Origin: an uncultured bacterium
GTDB taxonomy: Bacteria > Bacillota > Clostridia > Lachnospirales > Lachnospiraceae
NCBI GenBank assembly: GCA_905214955.1
Contig: CAJMON010000004.1
Location: forward strand, 10,267-74,266
Direction of reading: 5' to 3'
Length of the DNA: 64,000 nt
Position numbers and translations under genes: made by a program. The notes beneath the pieces are model-generated. The model made no database searches. It saw only the letters and a list, made by a program, of their open reading frames with translations, and was not told the DNA's origin. Below, piece after piece: positions 35,917-44,383 of the stretch (the first letter of the stretch is position 1; the number at the start of each line of letters is the position of its first letter).

Positions 35917-35945
35917 ATTCTATCATAGGTATGCAAAAAATGCAA
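35917..35945 (-). promoter_or_regulatory. Extended -10 promoter inside the locus
   Basis: Minus strand TTGCAT (35940-35945), 17-base spacer ending TGA, TAGAAT (35917-35922). It lies between the MITE-like element and the gene starting at 35883, and would restart transcription downstream of the element. Confidence 0.65.
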
Positions 35946-35983
35946 CTCTGCTGCTTTTCCCTAGAAATTCCCTATTTTTTTCC

Positions 35984-36133
35984 AGAGCGTGTCTGAAAAA
36001 TGCTTTCTGTAAGATGTACGTCACAATTTGTGGAAGATTTTGCCTGAATGAGGGCTGCGTCAACCGAATGAAGGCAAAATTCTACACAAAGCGGGGCGTG
36101 CAGATTGCAGGAATGATTTTTCAAACACGCTCT
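35984..36133. mobile_element. MITE-like 150-bp palindromic element
   Basis: Ends are an 18-bp inverted repeat with one mismatch: AGAGCGTGTCTGAAAAAT at the left and the complement of AGAGCGTGTTTGAAAAAT at the right. An inner imperfect inverted repeat (TTTGTGGAAGATTTTGCCT against AGGCAAAATTCTACACAAA) and further transition-type pairings make almost the whole element one long hairpin. It codes for no protein. The right end overlaps the last codons of the GT2 gene at 36121 and supplies its TGA. No target duplication is obvious. No full second copy is in the window. Confidence 0.7.
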
Positions 36134-37272
36134 ATCAGCTTTGCCAGGGCTTTGATCGGCGCTGTCACGATTTTTCCAGCTTTCCAGGTGACCGTCTGGT
36201 AGATCACGTCTGCTCTCGCCTCTTCTCTTCGGACTGCTTCATCCCGCTCATTTTTCAGTTCCTGAATGCGGAACCGCAGATAACTTTTGTAGTCTTTGTT
36301 CAAAACGATCTGGAGGGCCTTCCATGCTTCCTGATTATAAGCATGAAAATATGAAGCAGGCTGTCTGCCAATTCCTAAGTTTTCCAGAAGGCAGCCTTTT
36401 AACTGCCGATAGAGCATTTCCTGGTCTGCACTTTTCTCCTGGGAATTTAAGTTTGCAATACAGCCGTCCAAAGCATGATTTACAAAGCTTTTCTCCACCT
36501 GTTGATAGTATCCCTCATTTTCCAGAAATTCTTTCAGTTTCCGGAAGGCATCGTAGAAATCCAAAGGGTAGTCCTGATTGGTATCCTGGCAGCTGCTCTT
36601 TGTTCCCACCCGGTAATTTACCAAGACTTCTCTTACCAGGGTAATCCGCTCGGCAGCCACCAGGGCGCGGCAGGTAAAGTACAAATCATTGGTTCTATGA
36701 AGTTCCTGATAGGTAATCTCCTCGGTTTCCAGGAATTCCCTGCGGAACAGTTTGTTCCAGGGCCAGTTGTGGAAGGCATTAAAAATGCCATCCGGCATAT
36801 CCTCCCAGGAAAAGACCCTCATATCCGGCAGCAGCTCTTCCCGCATGGCGCCCGGCAGCTCTGACCAGATTTTCAAATCCTCATGCCACCGTCTGGCCTT
36901 GCAGATACTGATATCTGCTGCTGCCTTTCTGGCCGCCTCATACATCTTTTTCAGCATATCTTTTTCGATAAAATCATCGGAATCTAAGAAAGCCAGGTAT
37001 TCCCCCCTGGCCTCTTTCATTCCTCTGTTTCTAGCCGCACCGCCTCCTGCATTTTCCTGGCGGATCAGCCGGATACGGCCGTCTTTTGCCACTGCTTCTT
37101 CCACAATATCTGCAGAGTTGTCCGAAGAGCCGTCATCCACACAGAGAATCTCCAGTTCTTTCAGGCTCTGCCCTGTGACGCTGTCCAGGCACTGCTGGAT
37201 ATAGGGGCTGCTGTTATACACCGGAATAATCACCGATACTTTCACTGTTTTCTCAGATGGTACACGCTCCAC
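36121..37272 (-). CDS. GT2 glycosyltransferase with coiled-coil tail; stop codon lies in a MITE end
   Basis: 383 residues from a GTG at 37272, with AGGAGGAG 5 bases upstream. The frame is open further but that part overlaps the preceding gene. VSVIIPVYNSSPYIQQCLDS, VDDGSSDNS, GGGAARNRGMKEA and FLDSDDFIEKDM are GT-A motifs. The C-terminal part holds a coiled coil (about 335-360) and the tail VTWKAGKIVTAPIKALAK. The last residues E-R-V and the TGA are encoded by the terminal repeat of the element at 35984-36133. The length still matches its paralogues, so function is probably kept. Confidence 0.87.
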   Translation of the reverse strand: MERVPSEKTVKVSVIIPVYNSSPYIQQCLDSVTGQSLKELEILCVDDGSSDNSADIVEEAVAKDGRIRLIRQENAGGGAARNRGMKEARGEYLAFLDSDDFIEKDMLKKMYEAARKAAADISICKARRWHEDLKIWSELPGAMREELLPDMRVFSWEDMPDGIFNAFHNWPWNKLFRREFLETEEITYQELHRTNDLYFTCRALVAAERITLVREVLVNYRVGTKSSCQDTNQDYPLDFYDAFRKLKEFLENEGYYQQVEKSFVNHALDGCIANLNSQEKSADQEMLYRQLKGCLLENLGIGRQPASYFHAYNQEAWKALQIVLNKDYKSYLRFRIQELKNERDEAVRREEARADVIYQTVTWKAGKIVTAPIKALAKLIERV

Positions 37273-37289
37273 TTGTTCTCCTCCTCTTT

Positions 37290-38057
37290 TCACACACACT
37301 TTTTCTTTCTTCCTGCAAGGGCATATTTTAAAACACCGTTGACTGCATAGCACACAAAACAGACTGCCGATTTTGCCGGTCCAAATCCCGCATACCGGTA
37401 CACCCGGTAGGTCTTCCTGGCAGAAGCCAGCTTGTTTCCGGATTTTCCTGTACTGGTCAGCCGGTATTTTAAAAGAGGCTCATTGACTGCACAGGCAGTT
37501 CCATATTTCTTTAATATCTTCAGCCAGGTAATGTAATCTTCATGGCTGTCCTCATGCTCCATAGGAAAGTCCCTGGCCACTTCTGTGCGCAGCACCACAG
37601 AAGAGCAGTTGATCCAGTTCTGATGCAGCATCTGACGGTAAGTGATGTTCTCTGTTACCGGAATCACTTTTCCAGTCTGCTTCCCATCCGGCGTCACCAG
37701 TTCCCTTGCAGTGCAGGAAAGGACACAGCCTGTTTTCTCCATCAGCGCCAGCTGTTTTTTTAATTTTCCGTCTGCCCACCAGTCATCTGCATCCAGAAAT
37801 GCCACATATTCTCCTTTTGCCATGGCTGCGCCCCGGTTCCGGCTTCCGGACGCTCCTAAGTGCTGTTCATTTTTCAGGAAAAAAACAGGTTCACGGGCAA
37901 ATTCCTGGCGCACTGATTCCATCTGTTCATCCGAACAATCCTCCAGAACCAGGATCTCCATGGGAACCTGCTGGCGCAGCGCAGACCGGATCGCCTGTCC
38001 TATCGTCGCGGCACAATGATATGCCGGGATAATGACTGTTATCTTCGGTGTTTCCAT
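37290..38057 (-). CDS. GT2 glycosyltransferase, short form
   Basis: 255 residues. ITVIIPAYHCAATIGQAI, ILVLEDCSDEQ, HLGASGSRNRGAAMA and FLDADDWWADG mark the GT-A fold. The first acidic motif is E-D-C-S in place of D-D-G-S. It has no coiled-coil tail. A C-terminal hydrophobic stretch (SAVCFVCYAVNGVLKYALAG) probably binds the membrane. GGGAGG lies 8 bases before the ATG. As the first transferase gene after the initiating phosphosugar transferase, it may add the second residue (inference from order only). Confidence 0.85.
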   Translation of the reverse strand: METPKITVIIPAYHCAATIGQAIRSALRQQVPMEILVLEDCSDEQMESVRQEFAREPVFFLKNEQHLGASGSRNRGAAMAKGEYVAFLDADDWWADGKLKKQLALMEKTGCVLSCTARELVTPDGKQTGKVIPVTENITYRQMLHQNWINCSSVVLRTEVARDFPMEHEDSHEDYITWLKILKKYGTACAVNEPLLKYRLTSTGKSGNKLASARKTYRVYRYAGFGPAKSAVCFVCYAVNGVLKYALAGRKKKCV

Positions 38058-38079
38058 GCATACGCCTCCCGTAAACCTG

Positions 38080-39495
38080 TCAGTTTTCTTTTTCTTTTTT
38101 ATGCAGCTGTTCTTCGTGCTGCACTTTTTCTTTGGTCGCCGCTGTCACCTGCCACTGCTCTACCCCTTCGGTGTTTTCCTTCTGGAACAGGATCTTAAAG
38201 GTAAGAAAAATCAGCTTGCAGTCCAACAGAAACGAATAATTTTCAATATAGGTCAGATCCAGCTTCAGCTTGTCATAAGGGGTGGTATTGTATTTTCCGT
38301 AAACCTGGGCAAAACCGGTAAGGCCTGCCTTGACTTTCAGCCGGTAATCAAACTCCGGAATCTCTTTTTTGTATTCTGCTGCGATCTCCGGCCGCTCCGG
38401 TCTTGGACCTACCAGGGACATATCCCCTTTTAAGATGTTAAACAACTGAGGCAGCTCGTCAAAATGAATATTTCGCAGGACTTTTCCCACCGGTGTCACA
38501 CGGCTGTCCCCTTTCATGGCAAGTCTGGCGCCTTCTTTTTCAGAGTCTACCCGCATACTGCGGAATTTTAAGACATCAAACACTCTGCCGTCTAAAGTCA
38601 GCCTTGGCTGCCGGTAAAACACCGGGCCTCCGTCATATGCTTTGATCAGCACCGCAATCAACAGCATAATGGGGGATGCAATCACCACACCTGCTGCAGA
38701 GACAATGACATCCATCAGCCGCTTGGCAGCCTGCTGTTCCACCGTCAGTCTCCGGTTTCTGCACAACAGAAGAGTCGTGTCAAACAGGTGGATCTCCTCA
38801 GAACTCATCAGCATAATATCGGAAAGCTTGGGGATACTATAGCATCGGATATCCTTCTCAAAGCAGAACTTTAAGAGCAGATTCCGCTCATGGGAAGGCA
38901 GATCTGCCAGAACTACCGCATGATAGTTCAGAATTTCTTTCTGAATAGTATCTAGTCCCTCACTCAAGTGCATACTCTTTTTGACACTGTATTTGTCTTC
39001 CCTGCCAGAAATTTTCCGCACCAGATCCACGGGATTGTAGTCCCCATATATCAGAAGCATCTGTCTTGGCGGATAAATCCTCACATAAATCCACCGCACA
39101 AAAAACACCCATACCACCGTGATCAGAAGATCCACCGCCGTGATGGTAAACATAGGGGCCAAATGCTCCCCAAACTTCCACATGGCAATCAGGTTCATTT
39201 CCAGATAAATAAAAGCATTGGTGCAGAGCAATGAGATCACCTGGGAAAGGAGTACATCCATGATCCGTAAGTATCCCACTTTAAATGCTCCAAACACTTT
39301 ATAAAACAGCAGCAGAATCAGCGCATACTGCGCAATCGCTACCACATTTCCCCAGAAATAATAATCCCGGCGTATTACTTCTTTCTGTCCGTAATACACA
39401 AACCAGCTATAAGCAAAAACTCCCGTCTGCGCCGCCAGAATAATGGTGGAAGCCAAAAACATGATCAATCTTTTATAACGTTCTCTTTTTTCCAA
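38080..39495 (-). CDS. Polyprenyl-phosphate sugar-1-phosphate transferase (initiating enzyme)
   Basis: 471 residues from a TTG at 39495 (GGAGAAG upstream). An ATG 12 codons earlier (39531) has no ribosome site but cannot be excluded. Four N-terminal membrane helices, a soluble nucleotide-fold region, a fifth helix (LMDVIVSAAGVVIASPIML) and a catalytic domain with KFRSM, HFDELPQLFNILKGDMSL and VGPRPERPE. This is the WbaP/PglC superfamily, which moves a sugar-1-phosphate from a nucleotide to undecaprenyl phosphate and starts the repeat or chain. Donor sugar not determinable. The charged C-terminal tail (about 30 residues) is extra. Confidence 0.92.
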   Translation of the reverse strand: MEKRERYKRLIMFLASTIILAAQTGVFAYSWFVYYGQKEVIRRDYYFWGNVVAIAQYALILLLFYKVFGAFKVGYLRIMDVLLSQVISLLCTNAFIYLEMNLIAMWKFGEHLAPMFTITAVDLLITVVWVFFVRWIYVRIYPPRQMLLIYGDYNPVDLVRKISGREDKYSVKKSMHLSEGLDTIQKEILNYHAVVLADLPSHERNLLLKFCFEKDIRCYSIPKLSDIMLMSSEEIHLFDTTLLLCRNRRLTVEQQAAKRLMDVIVSAAGVVIASPIMLLIAVLIKAYDGGPVFYRQPRLTLDGRVFDVLKFRSMRVDSEKEGARLAMKGDSRVTPVGKVLRNIHFDELPQLFNILKGDMSLVGPRPERPEIAAEYKKEIPEFDYRLKVKAGLTGFAQVYGKYNTTPYDKLKLDLTYIENYSFLLDCKLIFLTFKILFQKENTEGVEQWQVTAATKEKVQHEEQLHKKEKEN

Positions 39496-39590
39496 TTTTC
39501 TACTTCTCCATCTGTGATTTTTCCTGCGCATTGCATGTATAGTCTACAACAAATCACCTGAAAAAGCAATATGAAAAGAATGGATGCCTT

Positions 39591-40370
39591 TTACTCTCCC
39601 TCCGTACTGTCCAGACGGTAAATGCCGTATTCATTGATCTGCCCAATCTTGACATATCCCATTTTCTGGAGAGCTGCATCCTGTTCACGGGTCTCCCCGT
39701 AGACCAGATATTCATATCCGTACTTTAAAGAAAGCCGTTTAATTTCCTTAAAATTTGGTTTTTCTGCTGTCATCTCGTTGTAAAGAATCTTGGTATTTTT
39801 TCCCGTAGGGCCCCATCTTCCAAAAGCGAGAATGATTTTCGGAGTATACTGCCGGACATATCCAACAAGGCTTTCTGCCATAACCACCTTTTTTTCACTT
39901 TCCGGGTCCTGATCCTGGAGAATCACTTCACAGACAGAGCACACCACTTCCGGAATTTTGTTGATGTTGGAAGCCTTTTCCAGACGTCCGCCAGTTCCAA
40001 GGTACATGTTGTTTCCCCCTGCAATCAGCACCACTGCCAGAAGGAGAAACACTCCTGCCTTTGCCGTCTTTTTCGAAAACTTCTGAACCAGCTGCACTCC
40101 TGCATAGGCCAGCACCAGAGGAATGGGCAGCAGCCACAGCATCCGCCAGTAGACCTGTTCTTCCACGCAGTATTTCATAATAATCTTTGCTGTCACCGGG
40201 CAGAAATAGAGAATAGCAAACAGAATCGAATATCCTGTAAAGAGTTTTTTATGTTCTTTTTCTTTTGTACCAAGCCACAAAAACACCAGAGCCAGCACAA
40301 AAAGGGCCACATGCCAGCCTTTTCCATTGTAATCTTTCAATTTTTCCAGCGCTGTATAAGTATAAGACAT
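39591..40370 (-). CDS. Membrane protein, unknown, paired with 40381-41424
   Basis: 259 residues. Four hydrophobic segments (about 19-35, 44-62, 76-92 and 106-120) are followed by a soluble domain of about 130 residues with GYVRQYTPKIILAFGRWGP and YEYLVYGETREQDAAL. This order (last membrane helices of a polytopic protein plus an extracytoplasmic C-terminal domain) looks like the second half of a GT-C-type protein whose first half is the gene before it. AGGAGGG before the ATG supports independent translation. No known family can be named with confidence. Confidence 0.6.
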   Translation of the reverse strand: MSYTYTALEKLKDYNGKGWHVALFVLALVFLWLGTKEKEHKKLFTGYSILFAILYFCPVTAKIIMKYCVEEQVYWRMLWLLPIPLVLAYAGVQLVQKFSKKTAKAGVFLLLAVVLIAGGNNMYLGTGGRLEKASNINKIPEVVCSVCEVILQDQDPESEKKVVMAESLVGYVRQYTPKIILAFGRWGPTGKNTKILYNEMTAEKPNFKEIKRLSLKYGYEYLVYGETREQDAALQKMGYVKIGQINEYGIYRLDSTEGE

Positions 40371-40380
40371 GGCCGCCCTC

Positions 40381-41424
40381 CTATCGTATCAGTATATAAA
40401 CAGCGGCATAACACAGGCTTGGAATGCAGCAGGCCGCCAGAAATACCATTTTCTTCCACTGCCGGTACATGCAGGTGCTTATAATGCCAAGAAGCCCGAT
40501 CATCATGGGCGCCAGCATAATTCCCATGGAAGATACCAGACAGGCAGACAGTGCCAATACCGCCAGCAGACCTCTTTCTGCCTTTCCTGCTGTCTTTTCA
40601 TTCAAACACAGGACACTGTAAAAAATTCCCGGCAGCAGTACCGCTGCCAGAAAGGCCTTTCCCTGCCAGATCCGAAGGAGCAGAAAGGTTCCCTGGGTAT
40701 AGATGGAATAATAAGAAAAAAGGTGTACCATGGACACCAGCATCAGAAACCATCCGTTTAATTCCCGGTCTTTCCGGAAAAATTTTTCTCCTAAAAGACT
40801 GTATACCCCGTAAGCCAGCCCCACAAAAAATACCGGCTCAATGGTATGGGCCATGACGCTGGGAGAAAATCCGGTAGCAGAGCTTAAAAATCCCAAAAGC
40901 ATGGGAAAAGGAGACAAACAGTATCTGGCCGGAAGGGAGTTCACTGCTTTTCCGGTAAGGGCACTGATCGTATACATCTGATCCGTGTACTGGGCTGTCA
41001 CTGTCGCCCCCACATACAGGGAATCATCCAGATCCGTCATCATGCCTGCCACGTAGGCTGCGGCCTGTACCAGAATCAGTACGCCTGCTGCCACTCCTGT
41101 CCAGGGCAGGTGTCTGAACACTTTTATGCGCTCCACACTGACTGCCAGGATCTGCCCTCTCCCAAGAGCCAGTCCCAGCACAGACAATGCCCCAAGGAGC
41201 ACACCATAAATCAAAATCAGGCGGCTGTAGGGCTGTTTTGTTAGAATCATAGGCACTGCCAGAAGTTCGAAAAGCCCCATCATGGTACCGGCACCTGCCA
41301 GCATCGTATAAATAAACCGGCAGTCCTCTTTTTTTCTTCCTATTTGAAATGGCAGTCCCAGACAAAAGGGAACTGCCAGAAACCATACGAGCACCAGTGC
41401 TCCTTTTCCTGCAATCTGAATCAC
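40381..41424 (-). CDS. Polytopic membrane protein, possible GT-C or polymerase component
   Basis: 347 residues from a GTG at 41424, with AAGGAGGAG upstream. About nine membrane helices. The loop MMTDLDDSLYVGATVTAQY is acidic and lies where GT-C enzymes have their D-D or D-E motif. ILIR ends the protein in a helix, only 10 bases before the next gene, which continues with helices. Resembles the DUF6077-type membrane proteins of Clostridia, but I am not sure of that family name. Likely acts on lipid-linked sugars outside the membrane (inference from topology and context). Confidence 0.6.
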   Translation of the reverse strand: MIQIAGKGALVLVWFLAVPFCLGLPFQIGRKKEDCRFIYTMLAGAGTMMGLFELLAVPMILTKQPYSRLILIYGVLLGALSVLGLALGRGQILAVSVERIKVFRHLPWTGVAAGVLILVQAAAYVAGMMTDLDDSLYVGATVTAQYTDQMYTISALTGKAVNSLPARYCLSPFPMLLGFLSSATGFSPSVMAHTIEPVFFVGLAYGVYSLLGEKFFRKDRELNGWFLMLVSMVHLFSYYSIYTQGTFLLLRIWQGKAFLAAVLLPGIFYSVLCLNEKTAGKAERGLLAVLALSACLVSSMGIMLAPMMIGLLGIISTCMYRQWKKMVFLAACCIPSLCYAAVYILIR

Positions 41425-41436
41425 GACTCCTCCTTA

Positions 41437-42252
41437 TCACAGCTGGTTGGATTTTTCACCGGCTGTATAAAAATGTTCCAGAAGCTTTGCCATGCTTTTT
41501 GGCCAGAATTTTAAAAAGAGGGCATAATCTTCCTGCCCCCGGCCTGTTTCTCCGATCACTTGGCTGGTCTCAGATCCTTCATGAATCCGGTGGGTCATCA
41601 GCGGCTGCTTCAAATACACAAACGAGCCTTTCTCCCTGCTGATCCTCTCCCAGGCTTCCCAGTCTGCATTGCTTCGGAAATATTCTGTGAACACCGGCTT
41701 TGGCAGGTTATGTACCACGTAAGTCACAGATGGACAGCAGATGGCATTGCCAAATCCAAGAATTCTTCTGCGCACCCAGATGCTTCTTGCAAACAGACGG
41801 ATGCCAAGAGGGCTTAACAGCAGCCGTTTGACCTTTAACAGCCGGTTTTCTTTCACCAGTTTTTCTTCTCTTGTTTCATAATAATCGGTAAATGCAATCA
41901 GCGGACGGCTCTCTTTTTTCAGCGCCTTTAAAACTGTTTCCGTGTACTCCGGAAAATACCGGTCATCCTGATGGGCCAGCGTCACATATGGCGTCCTAGC
42001 ACAGGAAAGGGCAAAATTCCAATCTCTGGATATCTGGGGGGGCTGCCCGCTGACTTTCAGCTCCAATCCATACTTTTCTGCAAGTTTCTCAATGTGCTTA
42101 TTAGGTGTGGATGTAGCAATGAGAATCCTGCTTGAAACGGTCTGCTTTTTCAGAGAACAGATGCACGCCTCCAGATAAGGGCTTTCCTGATAGGCGCAGA
42201 CCACAAAGGTATGGTCCGCTGCCTCTTTTTTCTTATTGAACACGTCTGTCAT
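41437..42252 (-). CDS. GT2-like glycosyltransferase
   Basis: 271 residues from the ATG at 42252, one base after the amidase stop (TAA-A-ATG). HTFVVCAYQESPYLEACICS, LIATSTPNKHIEKLA and TLAHQDDRYFPEYTETVL have GT-A layout, with A-H-Q-D-D at the metal site. The early acidic D-G-S motif is replaced by TSTP. It may therefore be an atypical transferase. The C-terminal part contains WEAWERISREKGSFVYLK and HRIHEGSET, usual for the acceptor half of this subgroup. Translational coupling with the amidase is probable. Confidence 0.8.
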   Translation of the reverse strand: MTDVFNKKKEAADHTFVVCAYQESPYLEACICSLKKQTVSSRILIATSTPNKHIEKLAEKYGLELKVSGQPPQISRDWNFALSCARTPYVTLAHQDDRYFPEYTETVLKALKKESRPLIAFTDYYETREEKLVKENRLLKVKRLLLSPLGIRLFARSIWVRRRILGFGNAICCPSVTYVVHNLPKPVFTEYFRSNADWEAWERISREKGSFVYLKQPLMTHRIHEGSETSQVIGETGRGQEDYALFLKFWPKSMAKLLEHFYTAGEKSNQL

Positions 42253-42253
42253 T

Positions 42254-43891
42254 TTAATATCCCAGCCATGCGCCGTCTTCTCCAAACGTATAGGACTGTC
42301 CCCGAATCACGGCTGTCCGTCCGGCAATCATCCGGCCGTTGGTTGGTTTGAAATAGTACATTTCTCCGTTTATGATCTTCCAACCTTTCTCCCGGTATCC
42401 TTCAGAATTTGCATAATACCAATAGTTTCCAGCCTGGAAAATGCCTTTCTGAAGAACGCCCTGGCTGTTAAAGTAATACCGTTTTCCACCGATGGTTTTC
42501 CAGCCTTTCACTGCTGCAAAAGTTCTTGGATCAAAATAATAGGTTTTTCCCTTGGAAGTTCTCCATCCGGTTTTCCGGATTCCGGTGTTGCTGAAGGAAT
42601 ATTTTTTTCCTTTGATCGTGGAAATTCCCTTTGCCAGGGTTCCGTCTGCTCTCCGGTAATACACTTTGTTGTCTTTCCGGAACCATCCTTTTTTGGTATC
42701 CGCATTGGGGGTGTCCGGTTTCTGTACGGAAGAACCCTTCTGCAGTCCGTAGTAAGCTGCCAGAGCCTTTGCGTCTGCCGTACCTACCGCCTTAATTTTT
42801 ACATCACTGCTGTAATAATTCAGGCAGTCCGAATCGTTGCTGACAAATCCGTGTTCTACGATCATGCCTGGGAAACCAGCCAGCACGCTTCTGCGCACAA
42901 TGGCATAATAGTCTGTCAGCTGTCCGTTTGGATAGGTATCTCCGGTCTCTGTCAGACGGTACACCAGACCTCGATTGGAAAAGCCGATGGTTCCAAGGCT
43001 TTCCAGAATTTTCAGAGCGATGGTCTTGGTCTCGTCTGCCTGGGACGGCTGATAATTTCCGCTGGATACCATAACCTCTGCGCCAGTAGCCGTGGTACTT
43101 TCCGTGCCGGTGGAATTGATGTGGACACTTACCAATACATCCGCTTTCATCCTTGCCGCATAATCCACCCGGTCTGCCAGTTCCACATACACATCTGTGG
43201 TACGGGTCATGTACACCCGGACTCCTGCGTATGTTTCCAGCTCTTCCTTGATAGCCTTTGCCATTTTCAGAGTAATCTCGCTCTCTTTGTAGGTCACTCC
43301 GTTCCAGGTACGGCTGGCGCCAATGTCATATCCGCCATGTCCCGGGTCTAACACAATCACAATGTCTCCATTTTTACTTCTTGCACGGACAGGCGCCATA
43401 GTCTGGGCAATCCGCAGCGAACTGCGGATCTGGGCGCTGTTTTCTGCGATCACACCGGACGGGATGGAAGAAACCTGCCCGCTGGTATTCTGATTCTGTG
43501 AAATCTTTACAGTATCTGTGTTCCCGGATTTTTTGAATTTCTGAAGATCAATCTCCCAGGTACTGCTGCCTTTTTTCACTTTCAGGGAAACCAGGTCACT
43601 TGACGAAACACCGCCGCCCTCTAACAGAAAGGCTGCGTTTCCATTCTTAATCTCCACTGCCTTCTGAGTCTGCTGACGGCCGTTCTGGCGGTAAGTCAGT
43701 ACCGCTGACTTTATGGAATCTGTCATAGAAACCACCACTGCCTGGGTGCCTTCTGAAGATGGATCCACATAAATCCACGCAATCTGCGGCTGCGCTTCTG
43801 CCGCATCTCCGGTTGTTCTAAATGAAAATACACCTGCTGCTGCAACAAAAAAAGCCAGCAGAAGCAATTTCCAATTCCCTCTGGTTTTCAT
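42254..43891 (-). CDS. Secreted N-acetylmuramoyl-L-alanine amidase with cell-wall-binding repeats
   Basis: 545 residues from the ATG at 43891 (AAGGAGG upstream); the RNA should start near 43930. A signal peptide (KLLLLAFFVAAAGVFSFRTTGDAAEA) is followed by a beta-type region to about residue 170. The Amidase_3 domain starts at DIVIVLDPGHGGYDIGA with the zinc His, then KESEITLKMA (zinc Glu), VSVHIN (zinc His) and VEHGFVSND (catalytic Glu). Five or six GW/GKxYYF repeats (about 400-540) follow, as in choline- or glucan-binding proteins. It cleaves the amide between MurNAc and the stem peptide. Heading a polysaccharide operon, it may open wall for attachment or be held by the polymer (inference). 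Confidence 0.93.
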   Translation of the reverse strand: MKTRGNWKLLLLAFFVAAAGVFSFRTTGDAAEAQPQIAWIYVDPSSEGTQAVVVSMTDSIKSAVLTYRQNGRQQTQKAVEIKNGNAAFLLEGGGVSSSDLVSLKVKKGSSTWEIDLQKFKKSGNTDTVKISQNQNTSGQVSSIPSGVIAENSAQIRSSLRIAQTMAPVRARSKNGDIVIVLDPGHGGYDIGASRTWNGVTYKESEITLKMAKAIKEELETYAGVRVYMTRTTDVYVELADRVDYAARMKADVLVSVHINSTGTESTTATGAEVMVSSGNYQPSQADETKTIALKILESLGTIGFSNRGLVYRLTETGDTYPNGQLTDYYAIVRRSVLAGFPGMIVEHGFVSNDSDCLNYYSSDVKIKAVGTADAKALAAYYGLQKGSSVQKPDTPNADTKKGWFRKDNKVYYRRADGTLAKGISTIKGKKYSFSNTGIRKTGWRTSKGKTYYFDPRTFAAVKGWKTIGGKRYYFNSQGVLQKGIFQAGNYWYYANSEGYREKGWKIINGEMYYFKPTNGRMIAGRTAVIRGQSYTFGEDGAWLGY

Positions 43892-43936
43892 TTTCTTTTT
43901 TCCTCCTTCGTGCCTTTTGCGCACCTTCTCTGATTC

Positions 43937-43965
43937 AGTATAAAAACTTTTTTTTCTGCTGTCAA
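43937..43965 (-). promoter_or_regulatory. Near-consensus sigma-A promoter of the amidase and polysaccharide genes
   Basis: Minus strand TTGACA (43960-43965, six of six), 17-base spacer rich in A, TATACT (43937-43942, five of six). The expected RNA start is near 43930, 40 bases before the amidase ATG. Confidence 0.85.
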
Positions 43966-43997
43966 CCTTTGTCATAAAAATCAACCACCCCATACAT

Positions 43998-44153
43998 GAA
44001 AGTCAGCTGTTGCGCACCTTTGGTGCTTCCACAGCTGCGACCGTATTCGTAATTCGGGCTATCGCCCTACTTACTCATACGGTCTAGTCTGTCCGATATC
44101 CATGAATTCGCCCATGCAAGCATGGCTCTTTCATGGCTGCCGTCCAGGACTTT
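43998..44153 (-). repeat. 155-bp structured dispersed repeat, copy 1
   Basis: Reads AAAGTCCTGGACGGCAGCCA through to CAACAGCTGACTTTC on the minus strand. It matches the plus-strand segment 54945-55099 over its full length with about 20 differences and one 1-base gap (near 87 percent by eye). Hairpins: CCATGC/GCATGG; a long stem GACCGTA...TACGGTC enclosing GTAA/TTAC and GGGC/GCCC; and CAGCTGT/ACAGCTG enclosing GCACC/GGTGC. It lies in the 492-base divergent gap (43892-44383), which otherwise holds only the two promoters and the transpeptidase leader. Confidence 0.8.
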
Positions 44154-44210
44154 TATTCTAAATATTTTCTTAATCTTTCCTTAAAAACTCAGACCCCTGC
44201 CAAGAAAGGA

Positions 44211-44239
44211 TTGAAACATTTTCCAGAATATAGTACGAT
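44211..44239 (+). promoter_or_regulatory. Promoter of the L,D-transpeptidase gene
   Basis: TTGAAA (44211-44216), 17-base spacer, TACGAT (44234-44239). The RNA would have a leader of about 138 bases with two hairpins: CCGT/ACGG inside CCAG/CTGG (44279-44306), and TGTCAGA/TCTGACA with a TCGT loop (44318-44335). No known riboswitch pattern is evident in the leader. Confidence 0.6.
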
Positions 44240-44383
44240 GAATTTAAGCTTGTGTCTGCACACCGGCATCGTTGACAGCCAGTCCGTCTAACGGCATCTC
44301 CCCTGGTTTTGGCGCGTTGTCAGATCGTTCTGACACTTGGCTTTGTATTCTTAAAAAATATAACGGAAAAGAGAGGGAAATCT

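Noticed and set aside
43892..43993. N-terminal extension of the amidase to 43993
   Set aside because: It runs across the consensus promoter; the RNA start lies inside it, and the signal peptide begins at the later ATG.
44246..44383. Riboswitch in the L,D-transpeptidase leader (a c-di-AMP ydaO type would fit a wall gene)
   Set aside because: The leader has two simple hairpins, but none of the conserved stretches of that riboswitch class are seen.
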